A stretch of DNA of 64,000 bases from Alcanivorax sp. DSM 26293 (GTDB lineage Bacteria; Pseudomonadota; Gammaproteobacteria; Pseudomonadales; Alcanivoracaceae), in contig NZ_FNUM01000010.1 of assembly GCF_900107995.1 (NCBI RefSeq), forward strand, positions 2,501 through 66,500. The letters run 5' to 3'. Positions 1-11,853 of the stretch are shown piece by piece (position 1 is the stretch's first letter; each line of letters opens with the position of its first letter). Below the pieces are notes generated by a model. The model saw nothing but the letters and a program-made list of their open reading frames with translations, searched no databases and was not told the DNA's origin. The position numbers and the translations under genes are program-made.

Positions 1-414
1 GGCCAGACGCAATGCCGCGCAGGCCACATAGATAAAGGCGGCCATCCAGCCAAATTTGCCCAGCTCCGAGAGCCCCCAGGAATAGGCCACCAGTCCCGGT
101 GCCACCCCGAAGGCAACGCAGTCAGACAGGGAGTCGTACTCCGCGCCGAACTTGCTCTGGGTATTGGTGAGCCTGGCCACTCCGCCATCCAGGCCGTCCA
201 GGATACCCGCCACGATAATACCGATGGCTGCATGCTCGAACAGGCCATTCATGGCCGCCACGATGGCATAGAAGCCGGCGAACAGGGCACCGGTGGTAAA
301 CAGGTTCGGCAGCAGGTAAACCCCCTTGTGACGGGCGCCGGTACGGTGCTCGGCCTCCACCACCTCAAAGGTTTCGGGCTGCTCCGGGGTCGTTGTCTTG
401 TCGTTGTCCTGCAT
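1..414 (-). CDS. pssA: Phosphatidylserine synthase, 5' part only (runs off left edge)
   Basis: CDP-diacylglycerol--serine O-phosphatidyltransferase, a membrane enzyme that joins CDP-diacylglycerol to L-serine on the way to phosphatidylethanolamine. Only the first 138 codons lie in the window. The frame opens with ATG at 414. A hydrophobic segment lies at about residues 33-57, and the CDP-alcohol phosphotransferase motif follows at residues 73-98: D73, D76-G77, A80-R81, G90, D94 and D98 are all present (core DGLDGGVARL). The residue before VAR is Gly, where many PssA proteins have Arg. It follows ilvC on the same strand, the order known from Pseudomonas (ilvI-ilvH-ilvC-pssA), but a strong terminator separates the two, so it is probably expressed separately or by read-through. 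Confidence 0.93.
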   Translation of the reverse strand, partial: MQDNDKTTTPEQPETFEVVEAEHRTGARHKGVYLLPNLFTTGALFAGFYAIVAAMNGLFEHAAIGIIVAGILDGLDGGVARLTNTQSKFGAEYDSLSDCVAFGVAPGLVAYSWGLSELGKFGWMAAFIYVACAALRLA

Positions 415-464
415 GGTGGTCCATCCAAATTGGGTGTGACTAGTCTAACGCAGTGACCGTAAAC

Positions 465-492
465 AAAAAACGCGGCCGAAGCCGCGTTTTTT
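465..492 (-). terminator. Rho-independent terminator after ilvC
   Basis: AAAAAACGCGGC-CGAA-GCCGCGTTTTTT forms a GC stem with a CGAA loop and a U-tract when read on the minus strand. It lies just past the ilvC stop and before the pssA start. Confidence 0.9.
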
Positions 493-510
493 GATGATCC
501 GTGCAAGCGC

Positions 511-1695
<1,185 letters not shown>

Positions 1696-2580
1696 ATGGA
1701 TACCAAGCCGCTCCGCCTGTTCCTGACCCTGGCGGACACGTTGCATTTCGGGCGCACCAGCACCATGTGCCATGTGAGCCCGTCCACGCTCAGCCGTACC
1801 ATCCAGCAACTGGAAGATGAGCTGGGCGTGCCGCTGTTCTACCGCGACAATCGCAGCGTCACTCTCACCCGGGAGGGACAACGCTTTCAGGAATACGCCC
1901 GAAATACCCTGATGCAATGGGACAACCTGCGTCACGCCCTGCAGGAAGACCGGCGGGTGCTGCAGGGGGAGCTGAGCCTGTACTGTTCGGTGACCGCCAG
2001 CTACAGCTTTCTCTACGATATTCTCAGCAGCTTTCGCCACCAGTACCCACGCATCGAACTGAAGCTGCATACCGGTGACCCGGCCCAGGCGGTGCAACGG
2101 ATCCAGTACGGTGAGGAAGATATCGCCATTGGTGCCAGGCCGGATCACCTTCCCGCAGGCATTTCCTTCCGCCCCATCGCCCGCTCTCCGCTACTGTTTA
2201 TTGCCCAGGCCGGGCAGGCCCAACTGGCGGAACGGCTCAGCGGCAGCGCGACCAAAGCTGCCTGGGAAGATGTTCCCATGATCCTTTCCGAGGAAGGCCT
2301 GGCCCGGGAACGGGTGGACCGGTGGTTTCGACAACTGGGCGTCAAGCCGCATATCTATGCCCAGGTGGGTGGCAATGAGGCCATCGTCAGCATGGTGAGC
2401 CTGGGCTTCGGGGTGGGTATCGTGCCGAAAATCGTATTGGACAACAGCCCCCTGGCCGGCCGCACCCGTCCCCTGGATGTTCAGCCGGCGCTGGCACCCT
2501 ATGAGGTAGGCCTGTTTACTCAGGAGAGACGGCGGGAAGAGCCGCTGATTCAAGCCTTCTGGTCGCAGCTACCGGAATAG
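1696..2580 (+). CDS. ilvY: LysR-type activator of ilvC
   Basis: HTH-type regulator of 294 aa, close to the usual IlvY length. The N-terminal winged helix-turn-helix (residues 1-60) includes LHFGRTSTMCHVSPSTLSR and the linker-proximal RDNRSVTLTREG. The rest is a periplasmic-binding-protein-like effector domain in which GELSLYCSVTASYS, GGNEAIVSMVSLGFGVG and the terminal EPLIQAFW segment match E. coli IlvY closely. Known role of the family: acetolactate/acetohydroxybutyrate-responsive activation of ilvC. Placement divergent from ilvC supports the assignment. It ends in a junction convergent with ilvH that contains a tandem and inverted repeat. Confidence 0.92.
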   Translation: MDTKPLRLFLTLADTLHFGRTSTMCHVSPSTLSRTIQQLEDELGVPLFYRDNRSVTLTREGQRFQEYARNTLMQWDNLRHALQEDRRVLQGELSLYCSVTASYSFLYDILSSFRHQYPRIELKLHTGDPAQAVQRIQYGEEDIAIGARPDHLPAGISFRPIARSPLLFIAQAGQAQLAERLSGSATKAAWEDVPMILSEEGLARERVDRWFRQLGVKPHIYAQVGGNEAIVSMVSLGFGVGIVPKIVLDNSPLAGRTRPLDVQPALAPYEVGLFTQERRREEPLIQAFWSQLPE

Positions 2581-2582
2581 GG

Positions 2583-2668
2583 CGAGTTTCGAGTTTCGAG
2601 TTTCGAGTTTCGAAGAGCAAAGCCCAAGTCTTTGCCTTTCGCAACTCGCTTCTCGTAACTCGCGACTC
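2583..2668. repeat. Intergenic palindromic element with 4x GAGTTTC tandem (GAGTTTC/TGCCTTTCG family)
   Basis: Four perfect 7-bp copies of GAGTTTC run from 2584 to 2611, followed by a small hairpin (GCAAAG 2617-2622 / CTTTGC 2630-2635). A right arm then runs to 2668 and reads GCAACTCGCTTCTCGTAACT and on; its reverse complement resembles the left arm with scattered mismatches. The core TGCCTTTCGC recurs near 32981, 39174 and, in reverse-complement form, 58131. It sits at the ilvY/ilvH convergent junction. Confidence 0.75.
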
Positions 2669-2690
2669 AACCACAGGCAGTTATCCCCCC

Positions 2691-2724
2691 ACAAAAAAAC
2701 CGCTCCGAAGAGCGGTTTTTTTGT
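2691..2724 (-). terminator. Terminator of ilvI-ilvH (palindromic, can work both ways)
   Basis: ACAAAAAAACCGCTC-CGAA-GAGCGGTTTTTTTGT is a near-perfect hairpin with A/T flanks on both sides. It lies 24 bp beyond the ilvH stop and can also serve ilvY from the other side. Confidence 0.92.
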
Positions 2725-2747
2725 CTGGCGTCAGGCATCGAGTGTTC

Positions 2748-3239
2748 TTACAGGCTCAACACTTTTTCGCCGCGGGAAATCCCCGATACCCCGGAACGCA
2801 CCACTTCCAGTACCTGGGTCTCCCCGATGGCACCGATAAAGGCGTCCAGTTTGTCGGAAGCACCCGTGAGCTGAATGGTATAGACGGTGCTGGTCACATC
2901 CACGATCTGGCCGCGGAAGATATCCACACTGCGCTTTACCTCGGCACGCTGGGCGCCGGTGGCTTTTACCTTGATCAGCATCAGCTCGCGCTCGATGTGC
3001 GCCCCTTCGGTGAGATCCACCAGCTTGACCACCTCGATCAGCTTGTTCAGGTGCTTGGTGATCTGCTCGATCTTCAGATCATTACCAAAAGTGGTCAGGG
3101 TCAGGCGCGACAGGGTGCTGTCTTCGGTGGGCGCCACCGACAGGCTTTCGATGTTGTAGCCCCGCTGGGAGAACAGACCGATCACCCGGCTCAGTGCGCC
3201 CGGCTCGTTTTCCATCAGAATAGAGATAATTCGACGCAT
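2748..3239 (-). CDS. ilvH: Acetolactate synthase small (regulatory) subunit
   Basis: Regulatory subunit of acetohydroxyacid synthase. It binds valine and stimulates the catalytic subunit. At 163 aa it equals E. coli IlvH in length. An N-terminal ACT domain starts [19 protein letters not shown] and carries the GYNIESLSVAPTED stretch; the C-terminal ACT-like half contains EVKRSVDIFRGQIVDVT. I chose ATG 3239, not the upstream in-frame start, because it matches the family N-terminus and overlaps the ilvI stop as TGATG, a translational-coupling junction. It is the last gene of the ilvI-ilvH operon and is followed by a terminator. Confidence 0.96.
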   Translation of the reverse strand: MRRIISILMENEPGALSRVIGLFSQRGYNIESLSVAPTEDSTLSRLTLTTFGNDLKIEQITKHLNKLIEVVKLVDLTEGAHIERELMLIKVKATGAQRAEVKRSVDIFRGQIVDVTSTVYTIQLTGASDKLDAFIGAIGETQVLEVVRSGVSGISRGEKVLSL

Positions 3240-4960
3240 CAGGTCCGCTCCGTCTTGCTCAGCCACATGTCGCGCATGGAACCGTCTGCAATCTGCATCG
3301 GGTACACGTGCTCGGTGGGGTCCACATAGATATCCATGAATACCAGGCGATCTTTCAGGGCAAAGGCTTCGTTCATAGCCCCTTCCAGGTCCTCAAACTT
3401 GGTCACCTTCATGCCCACATGGCCGTAGGCTTCCGCCAGGGCCACAAAGTCCGGCAAGGACTCCATGTAGGACTGGCTGTGGCGGCCACCGTATTGCATG
3501 TCCTGCCACTGACGCACCATGCCCAGGGCCTGGTTATTGATGTTGATGATCTTCACCGGCAGGCCGTACTGCAGGCAGGTGGAGAGCTCCTGAATGTTCA
3601 TCTGGATGGAGCCTTCACCAGTGACACAGGCCACGGTGGCGTCCGGGAACGCGAACTGCACGCCCATGGCCGCCGGCAGACCGAAGCCCATGGTTCCCAG
3701 GCCACCGGAGTTGATCCAGCGACGGGGCTTGTCGTACTTGTAGTACTGGGCGGCAAACATCTGGTGCTGGCCCACATCCGAGGTCACATAGGCGTCACCA
3801 CCGGTGGCCTTGTAAAGGGCTTCCACCACCTGCTGGGGCTTCATGGGACCATTTTCATTGGTCTCATAGCGCATGCCGTGAACCTTGCGCCAGCCTTCAA
3901 TCTCTTCCCACCAGCGCTCCAGCGCCTTCTGGTCCGGCTCGCCACCGTGCTCATCCAGAGCCGACAACATCTCTTCCAGCACCTGGTGCACCGGCCCCAC
4001 GATGGGGATATGCGCCATAATGTTCTTGGAGATAGTCGCCGGGTCGATATCAATGTGGATGATCTTGGCACCCGGACAGAATTTCTTCACGTTGTTGGTC
4101 ACCCGGTCGTCCAGGCGAGCCCCCACCGCGAGAATCACATCGGAGCTGTGCATGGTCATGTTGGCTTCATAGGTGCCATGCATGCCCAGCATGCCCACAT
4201 TCTGCGGATCCGTGCCCGGGAAGCAGCCCAACCCCATCAGGGTATTGGTTACCGGGAAGTTCAAGCGGTGGGCCAGCTTGGTCAGCAGTTCGCTACCCTC
4301 GCCCTGGATCACGCCGCCACCCGCATAGATCACCGGGCGCTTGGCTTTCATCAGCTCTTCCACTGCCTTGCGGATCTGGCCGGAGTGGCCACGGCTGACC
4401 GGCGCATAGGAACGCATCTTGACCTTTTTCGGATACTCGTAAGGGTTCTTCACGTTCGGCGCGGTCTGATCCTTAGGAATATCGATCAGTACCGGGCCGG
4501 GACGGCCGGTGGTGGCAATGTAGAACGCCTTTTTCATGATCTCCGGAATGTCCTTGGCATCGCGGACCATGAAGCTGTGCTTCACCACCGGACGGGACAC
4601 GCCGATCATGTCGGTTTCCTGGAAGGCGTCATCGCCAATCCAGTCGGAGCGCACCTGACCAGACAGAACGATCATGGGGATGGAATCCATGAACGCCGTC
4701 GCCAGGCCGGTAATGGCATTGGTGGCACCGGGACCCGAGGTCACCATCACCACGCCGGGCTTGCCGGTGGCACGGGCATAACCGTCCGCCGCATGGGTGG
4801 CCGCCTGCTCGTGGCGAACCAGAATGTGGCTGACCTTGTCCTGCTGGAACAATGCATCGTAAATGTGCAGTACGGACCCCCCGGGATACCCGAAGATGTA
4901 CTCCACTCCCTCGTCTTGCAGCGCACGGACCACCATCTCCGCGCCGGATAACATTTCCAC
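3239..4960 (-). CDS. ilvI: Acetolactate synthase large (catalytic) subunit
   Basis: Thiamine-diphosphate/FAD enzyme that condenses two pyruvates, or pyruvate plus 2-oxobutyrate, in the first common step of branched-chain amino acid synthesis. The 573 aa length is that of E. coli IlvI. Residues 1-10 ([10 protein letters not shown]) and the end (MWLSKTERT) are IlvI-like. [12 protein letters not shown] carries the catalytic Glu, [12 protein letters not shown] belongs to the TPP/FAD domain, and [13 protein letters not shown] is the Mg/TPP motif with GE in place of the more usual GD. The start is GTG at 4960, with GAGGT 8 nt upstream; an in-frame ATG follows two codons later. It is translationally coupled to ilvH. 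The upstream leader is long and carries a short frame ending in Val/Ile/Leu codons. Confidence 0.96.
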   Translation of the reverse strand: MEMLSGAEMVVRALQDEGVEYIFGYPGGSVLHIYDALFQQDKVSHILVRHEQAATHAADGYARATGKPGVVMVTSGPGATNAITGLATAFMDSIPMIVLSGQVRSDWIGDDAFQETDMIGVSRPVVKHSFMVRDAKDIPEIMKKAFYIATTGRPGPVLIDIPKDQTAPNVKNPYEYPKKVKMRSYAPVSRGHSGQIRKAVEELMKAKRPVIYAGGGVIQGEGSELLTKLAHRLNFPVTNTLMGLGCFPGTDPQNVGMLGMHGTYEANMTMHSSDVILAVGARLDDRVTNNVKKFCPGAKIIHIDIDPATISKNIMAHIPIVGPVHQVLEEMLSALDEHGGEPDQKALERWWEEIEGWRKVHGMRYETNENGPMKPQQVVEALYKATGGDAYVTSDVGQHQMFAAQYYKYDKPRRWINSGGLGTMGFGLPAAMGVQFAFPDATVACVTGEGSIQMNIQELSTCLQYGLPVKIININNQALGMVRQWQDMQYGGRHSQSYMESLPDFVALAEAYGHVGMKVTKFEDLEGAMNEAFALKDRLVFMDIYVDPTEHVYPMQIADGSMRDMWLSKTERT

Positions 4961-5417
4961 GGTTGCTACCTCAAATCAGAATGCATACAACCCACTGCCG
5001 TGCAGCGGGACGGGGTTTACAACTAGCTGCCTGCGGGTAAAACACCGTATTTGGGTGCTCTTGGGCCCTGTCGGAGGTGGCCGACACGAACGCAGGCTGG
5101 GAGGGCGACACGGAGGCACTGCAAACCTGAAGAGGGATTACTCCCGCTAAATAGGAATGAGAAACCTCCGGAGGCTCCCACAGCGGGACGAGGGTGCAGT
5201 GATACTGCTGGCAGGACATCGCGGTAACGGTGCCCCGGGTCCCGGCCTCACATTTACCGGTAAGCAAATGCGGGTCCCGATCTCCGGAAAGGCTCAATTT
5301 TGTCAGAAATGTGCGTCGATTCAAAGCCCTTGGTCGGGTTTGGGTTGCAGAAAATCCCCCTCAACAGTCATGCTAAAGTACGAGCCGAAAAGACAACCCG
5401 AAAAGAAGACCAACATT
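4961..5417. other. 457-bp intergenic region upstream of ilvI and of the DUF4124 gene
   Basis: A divergent spacer with no convincing protein gene. On the minus strand a frame whose last codons read Trp-Val-Val-Cys-Ile-Leu-Ile ends in a TGA (4971-4973) overlapping the GAGGT ribosome-binding site of ilvI. A GTG within it near 5045 could start a peptide of about 24 residues. No terminator-type hairpin was seen between that stop and ilvI, so classical attenuation is not supported. Both flanking genes presumably have promoters here. Confidence 0.5.
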
Positions 5418-5879
5418 ATGAACAAATTCAGCCTGTTGCTTGGCAGTGCCCTGCTCACCCTTGCCAGCGCCGGTTCGGCGGCCAAGTTCCACAAATGGGT
5501 CGACGAGGATGGCGTGACCCACTACGGGGCCAACCCGCCACAAGGGGTCGTCTCCACAGAAGTGAACACCCGCGCCAATGCGAGCTCCGATCAGGACCGC
5601 GAACTGGAGGCCCTGAATGCGAAGCGGAATGCGCGGCAAGATGCCAAAGAAGAGGCTGCCCAAGCAGCCAGGGAGGCCGAGCGCCTTCAGTCAGAGCCCG
5701 ACGAAGTCGTCAAGGAGCGCTGCGAACAACACCGTAAAAATCTGGAAACCCTGAAGAACAAGCCCATTGTGCGAAGCAAGAATCCGGAGACCGGCGAACT
5801 GGAAGTTCTGGACCAGGAAGCAAGAGAAAAGATGATTCAGAGCAGCCAGGAAGCCCTGGAAAAGTGCAACCAGAATTAA
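5418..5879 (+). CDS. DUF4124-type secreted protein
   Basis: Exported protein of 153 aa and unknown function. The ATG at 5418 is followed by a signal peptide (MNKFSLLLGSALLTLASAGS, cleavage around residue 20). Then comes the DUF4124 signature KWVDEDGVTHYGANPP, found in many small proteobacterial envelope proteins. The rest is a charged, probably coiled-coil region rich in Ala, Glu and Arg (about residues 60-153) with two Cys. The frame extends upstream to 5157, but only ATG 5418 gives a signal peptide. It stands alone and converges on clpB across a short hairpin. Confidence 0.8.
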   Translation: MNKFSLLLGSALLTLASAGSAAKFHKWVDEDGVTHYGANPPQGVVSTEVNTRANASSDQDRELEALNAKRNARQDAKEEAAQAAREAERLQSEPDEVVKERCEQHRKNLETLKNKPIVRSKNPETGELEVLDQEAREKMIQSSQEALEKCNQN

Positions 5880-5885
5880 GGGTAA

Positions 5886-5910
5886 GTGAGCCCTGCCTCC
5901 CAGGGCTCAC
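5886..5910. terminator. Hairpin between convergent DUF4124 gene and clpB
   Basis: GTGAGCCCTG-CCTCC-CAGGGCTCAC is a perfect 10-bp stem with a 5-nt loop, 7 bp after the DUF4124 stop and 13 bp after the clpB stop. There is no U-tract, so termination activity is inferred from position. Confidence 0.55.
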
Positions 5911-5922
5911 TGGACACCGCTC

Positions 5923-8508
<2,586 letters not shown>

Positions 8509-8595
8509 TTGGGCTCTCCTTTCCGGTTGTGATCCGCGCGCCCGCTCCCTGTCGGCAAGCCAGCCACGATCACCGGTTACTTGTCATCTGACCTC

Positions 8596-8624
8596 TAAAT
8601 GGGTCCGATTGGGCCATATTCAAG
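8596..8624 (-). promoter_or_regulatory. Sigma-32 (heat-shock) promoter of clpB
   Basis: On the minus strand, CTTGAAT (-35 side, + coordinates 8618-8624) is followed by 14 nt and then CCCATTTA (8596-8603). This is close to the RpoH consensus CTTGAAA-N11-16-CCCCATNT. It lies 88-116 nt upstream of the clpB ATG, where a heat-shock promoter is expected. The -35 side overlaps the left arm of the palindrome starting at 8622. Confidence 0.8.
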
Positions 8625-8787
8625 AGCAGTGAAGAGTTAATAGTGAACAGTGAATAGTTCGCGATCCGGGGTGAATTGATTCTGAAACGCAAGAGGCCGC
8701 GCCCAGGGTTTGGGTGCGGCCTCTTGCGTTTCAAAAACAGAAAAGCGGCCTCGCGTCGCTGTTCACTATTAACTCTTCACTGCTCTT
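8622..8787. repeat. Nested inverted repeat (29-bp perfect outer arms around an inner hairpin)
   Basis: Outer arms 8622-8650 and 8759-8787 are perfect 29-bp reverse complements (left arm begins AAGAGCAGTGAAGAGTTAAT). Between them, 8684-8732 forms a second hairpin with stem GAAACGCAAGAGGCCGC / GCGGCCTCTTGCGTTTC, allowing one wobble. The inner stem AAGAGGCCGCGCCCA recurs in the element at 11909-11943. The right arm ends exactly at the pgeF stop codon. The inner hairpin could terminate pgeF transcription before the clpB promoter. Confidence 0.85.
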
Positions 8788-9534
8788 TTATTGGTCCAGC
8801 CAAATGAGTGACGCAAACCGACCCGTGTCGCCTTCTTTACGGTAGGAATAGAAACGCTTGAGATCACAGGCGGTGCAAAGCTCCCCGCCCTGTACGTCCT
8901 CCACGCCCAGACGGGCCAGTTCAATCATGGCCGCCTGGGCAACGGAAAATCGCCAATGGTGGGGGGTCGCATCTGCATGAAAGGCATCTTTAAAATCTGC
9001 CTGGGTATCCACAAAGGCGCGGTAGACCTCGTCACCCACCTGGTAGCATTTGCCACAGATCGCCGGGCCCAGCCAGGCACTGACCGGCTCACCCTTCGGG
9101 GCAATCCTGCTCACTCCCTGGGCAATGATGCCCGCCTGCAGGCCTCGCCACCCCGCATGCACCGCCGCCACCGCACTGCCGTCGGTTCGCGCCAGCAACA
9201 CAGGCAGGCAGTCGGCGGTGAGCACCACACAGGGCCAGCGCTGCTGATCCGTCCAGACCCCATCGGCCTCATTGTCAGCATCCTCTGCGCGGATCACCCG
9301 TTTGCCGTGGACTTGCTTCAACCAGGCCACCGGATGATCCGCCTGCAGCAGTTTCTCCACATGGTGACGGGCCTGCTCCACCCGAGCGGGCTGATCACCG
9401 CAGTTCATGCCCAGATTGAAGCCATTCCAGGGGGGCGGAGAGTGACTGCCGGCACGGGTGGTCACTGCCACGCGCACTGCCGGGTGCGGTTGCCAGCGGG
9501 GCCACAGCCACTGTGTTCGGGCGGGAAGGGCCAT
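8788..9534 (-). CDS. pgeF: Peptidoglycan editing factor PgeF (YfiH/laccase-domain family)
   Basis: Cytoplasmic protein of 248 aa in the multicopper-polyphenol-oxidase-like (DUF152/YfiH) family. Family knowledge: PgeF hydrolyses non-canonical UDP-MurNAc-L-Ser so that serine is not built into peptidoglycan. Visible signatures are GFNLGMNCGD, VHGKRV, TADCLPVLLA, VHAGWRGL and the late WLGPAICGKCYQVG, which carry the conserved His/Cys site. The gene keeps the Pseudomonas neighbourhood rluD-pgeF-clpB, but here a small lipoprotein gene sits between rluD and pgeF. The start ATG 9534 gives a normal family N-terminus with the TTRAGSHSPPPW segment. Confidence 0.93.
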   Translation of the reverse strand: MALPARTQWLWPRWQPHPAVRVAVTTRAGSHSPPPWNGFNLGMNCGDQPARVEQARHHVEKLLQADHPVAWLKQVHGKRVIRAEDADNEADGVWTDQQRWPCVVLTADCLPVLLARTDGSAVAAVHAGWRGLQAGIIAQGVSRIAPKGEPVSAWLGPAICGKCYQVGDEVYRAFVDTQADFKDAFHADATPHHWRFSVAQAAMIELARLGVEDVQGGELCTACDLKRFYSYRKEGDTGRFASLIWLDQ

Positions 9535-9551
9535 CCTTCACTCCAGGTCAC

Positions 9552-9950
9552 TCAGAAAGAGCAACGTCCTTCGGCTTTTTTCAGATTAAAGACAACTTCA
9601 TGGGGCGCCGACGTTACCGGCATCATCACACCGCCAAAGTCATTCCCGCCGGCTATCACTGGCGCTCCAACCGCAACGGATGACATTGCCGTCACGGTAT
9701 GGGTGTCGTGCGTGATATCCGACATTAATGCCACATGCGAACCTGCCAGCTCCTGGCAACGCCGTTTCAGATAATCATCCAGCCAGTCCCAGCGGGTGGC
9801 CTGTTCGGCCACATAACTGATCCTGTACTGACGCTCCTCAAGCTGTTCCTCCTGGTACCCTTTGGTCCCATCCCAGGCATGATAGGTACTGATACAACCT
9901 GACAGGGCAAGGGAAAGCCCCCCCGCCATAAGATTAACGGTCTTCATCAT
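9552..9950 (-). CDS. Small lipoprotein of unknown function
   Basis: Not recognised beyond its export signal. The 132-aa product starts MMKTVNLMAGGLSLALSGC, a short signal peptide ending in a lipobox (LSGC, Cys at residue 19), so it is probably an envelope lipoprotein. The mature part has a basic, Trp-containing segment (RWDWLDDYLKRRCQEL), a second and third Cys near residues 64 and 130, and a Gly-rich hydrophobic stretch (VAVGAPVIAGGNDFGG). It lies in the 3' shadow of rluD (20-bp gap) and 17 bp before pgeF, so it is probably co-transcribed with both. Its position interrupts the otherwise conserved rluD-pgeF pair. Confidence 0.75.
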   Translation of the reverse strand: MMKTVNLMAGGLSLALSGCISTYHAWDGTKGYQEEQLEERQYRISYVAEQATRWDWLDDYLKRRCQELAGSHVALMSDITHDTHTVTAMSSVAVGAPVIAGGNDFGGVMMPVTSAPHEVVFNLKKAEGRCSF

Positions 9951-9970
9951 TCGACTTCGTCCTTGAAGTA

Positions 9971-10948
9971 TTATTGCTCGTCGGGCCGTGCGTCCTGTTC
10001 CAGTACCCGAATCAACGCCTGCATATCTTCGGGCAGCGGCGCTTCGAATTCACAGTATTCCCCCGTGGCCGGATGAATCAAGCCGAGTTTTCTCGCATGC
10101 AGGGCCTGGCGGGGAAAACGGCGCAGGGCTTCGCGCAGGGCCTCGCTGGCACCGGCGGGCTGCTTGAGACGGCCACCGTAGAGCGGATCGCCCACCAGCG
10201 GATAGTTGCGATGGGCCATGTGCACACGGATCTGGTGCGTTCGGCCGGTTTCCAGCTGCACCTTGATCCGAGTGTGGGCCCGATAACGATCCAGAACCCG
10301 GTAGTGAGTGACCGCTTCCTTACCTCCGTGCTTTACGACCGCCTGTTTCTTTCGGTCCACCGGGTGGCGACCGATCGGTGCGTCCACCTTGCCGCCGCCG
10401 GTCATCACGCCCACGGCAATGGCTTCGTACTGGCGAAACAGGCTCTTGTCCTGCAACTGCGCCACCAGGCTCTGATGCGCCTCCAGGGACCGGGCCACCA
10501 CCATCAGGCCGGTGGTATCCCGGTCCAGTCGGTGCACAATGCCTGCCCGGGGGAGACTGTTGAGCCGTTCATCCAGGTGCAGAAGGCCATTGAGGAGAGT
10601 GCCATCCGCGTGGCCCGCTGCCGGGTGCACAACGAGCCCGGTGGGCTTGTTGATCACGATCAAGTCGTCGTCCTGATAGACCACATCCAGCTCAATGGAC
10701 TGGGGCAGATCGTCCAGTTCCGGGGCGATTTCCACTTCCAGCGCCAGGCACTCATTGCCAATCAGCTTATCCTTGGGCTTGGCTTTGCCTCCGTTGACGG
10801 TCAGCACCCCGTCCTTGATCCAGCCTTGTAGCCGGGAACGGGAAAATCCCTCAAACAGCTCGGCGGCGGCCTGATCGACCCGCTGCCCCGCCTGATCTGC
10901 GCGTACCTGCTCGCTACGCTGAATTTTCTCGCCGCCAAGATGTCCCAT
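9971..10948 (-). CDS. rluD: 23S rRNA pseudouridine(1911/1915/1917) synthase
   Basis: Modifies three uridines of helix 69 of 23S rRNA, which matters for ribosome assembly. The 325-aa protein has an N-terminal S4 RNA-binding domain (about residues 20-75, RSRLQGWIKDGVLTVNG) and a RluA-type catalytic domain with HRLDRDTTGLMVVA, which carries the catalytic Asp. ETGRTHQIRVHMAH and GDPLYGG are further family motifs. ATG 10948 gives a slightly longer N-terminus than some homologues. It is divergent from bamD (81-bp spacer), exactly as in Pseudomonas, and heads the group rluD-lipoprotein-pgeF. Confidence 0.96.
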   Translation of the reverse strand: MGHLGGEKIQRSEQVRADQAGQRVDQAAAELFEGFSRSRLQGWIKDGVLTVNGGKAKPKDKLIGNECLALEVEIAPELDDLPQSIELDVVYQDDDLIVINKPTGLVVHPAAGHADGTLLNGLLHLDERLNSLPRAGIVHRLDRDTTGLMVVARSLEAHQSLVAQLQDKSLFRQYEAIAVGVMTGGGKVDAPIGRHPVDRKKQAVVKHGGKEAVTHYRVLDRYRAHTRIKVQLETGRTHQIRVHMAHRNYPLVGDPLYGGRLKQPAGASEALREALRRFPRQALHARKLGLIHPATGEYCEFEAPLPEDMQALIRVLEQDARPDEQ

Positions 10949-11029
10949 AGTGCAACCTGTGTTTAAATGCCGAGTCTGAATTATTCAAAGGCTCTGAAGC
11001 CTGTATTGTAACCGCTTAACGAGGGAAGA

Positions 11030-11845
11030 ATGCCACCTCTTTTATGGCCACTACTGTGCCTGCTGCTACTCGCCGGCTGCGCCAGCAACAAGGAGCGCCC
11101 GGAGCTGACCGAGGTAGACCAGTATCGGGAAGCCAGCGAGTCGCTGGAGTCAAAGAACTATCTGACCGCCATTGACCAGCTCAAGGAGCTGGAAGCCCGT
11201 TTTCCCTACGGCGATTTCGCGGAACAGGCCGCCCTGGACCTGATCTACGCCCAGTACCGGGCGGTGGATTACCCGGCCACCGTGGTCGCGGCCCAGCGCT
11301 TTATGCGCAATTATCCAGCGCATCCACGCATGGACTATGCGATTTACATGCGTGGGCTGGCCAATTTCAATATGGAAAAAGGCCTGTTCGATAATATGGT
11401 CAGCTCCGACAAATCCAGCAAGGATATGGGAGCGGCCAAGGATGCATTCCGGGATTTCGAGCGACTGGTAAACCGCTTCCCGGACAGCGAGTATGCACCG
11501 GATGCCCGTTCAAGGATGGTGCATATCCGCAACCAGCTGGCCCGCCAGGAGCTGCATGTGGCCCGCTACTATGCCCGCCGCGGCGCAGTCATCGCCTCCA
11601 TCAATCGGGCCCAGTATGTGGTCAAGCATTTCCAGCAAACCCCAGCGGTACCCGAGGCGCTTGCCATCATGACGAAGGGCTACGAGCGTCTGAAGCAACC
11701 GGAACTGGCGGAAAAGAGCCGCAAGGTTCTGGCCCTGAACTGGCCGGACAGCAACTTTCTGGACAATGACAAACGCGTGGATCTGGCCTGGTGGCCGGAC
11801 GAGGATGATGGGCTGCTGAGCCTGCTGACGTTTGATTTGCTGTAA
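11030..11845 (+). CDS. bamD: Outer-membrane protein assembly factor BamD
   Basis: Essential lipoprotein of the BAM complex that inserts beta-barrel proteins into the outer membrane. The 271-aa product has a signal peptide ending in a lipobox (LLLLAGC, Cys about residue 17). TPR-like helical repeats follow: YREASESLESKNYLTAIDQL, EQAALDLIYAQYRAVDYPA, DFERLVNRFPDSEYAPDARS and QELHVARYYARRGAVIASIN, the last a hallmark of the family. It is divergent from rluD and followed by a hairpin terminator embedded in a larger palindrome. Older literature calls this gene comL. Confidence 0.96.
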   Translation: MPPLLWPLLCLLLLAGCASNKERPELTEVDQYREASESLESKNYLTAIDQLKELEARFPYGDFAEQAALDLIYAQYRAVDYPATVVAAQRFMRNYPAHPRMDYAIYMRGLANFNMEKGLFDNMVSSDKSSKDMGAAKDAFRDFERLVNRFPDSEYAPDARSRMVHIRNQLARQELHVARYYARRGAVIASINRAQYVVKHFQQTPAVPEALAIMTKGYERLKQPELAEKSRKVLALNWPDSNFLDNDKRVDLAWWPDEDDGLLSLLTFDLL

Positions 11846-11853
11846 TGAGCTGA

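Noticed and set aside
2584-2611. CRISPR-like direct repeats (four GAGTTTC)
   Set aside because: Units are 7 bp and contiguous with no spacers; no cas genes.
3308-4951. 547-codon open frame opposite ilvI
   Set aside because: His-rich nonsense composition and complete overlap with an unambiguous acetolactate synthase gene.
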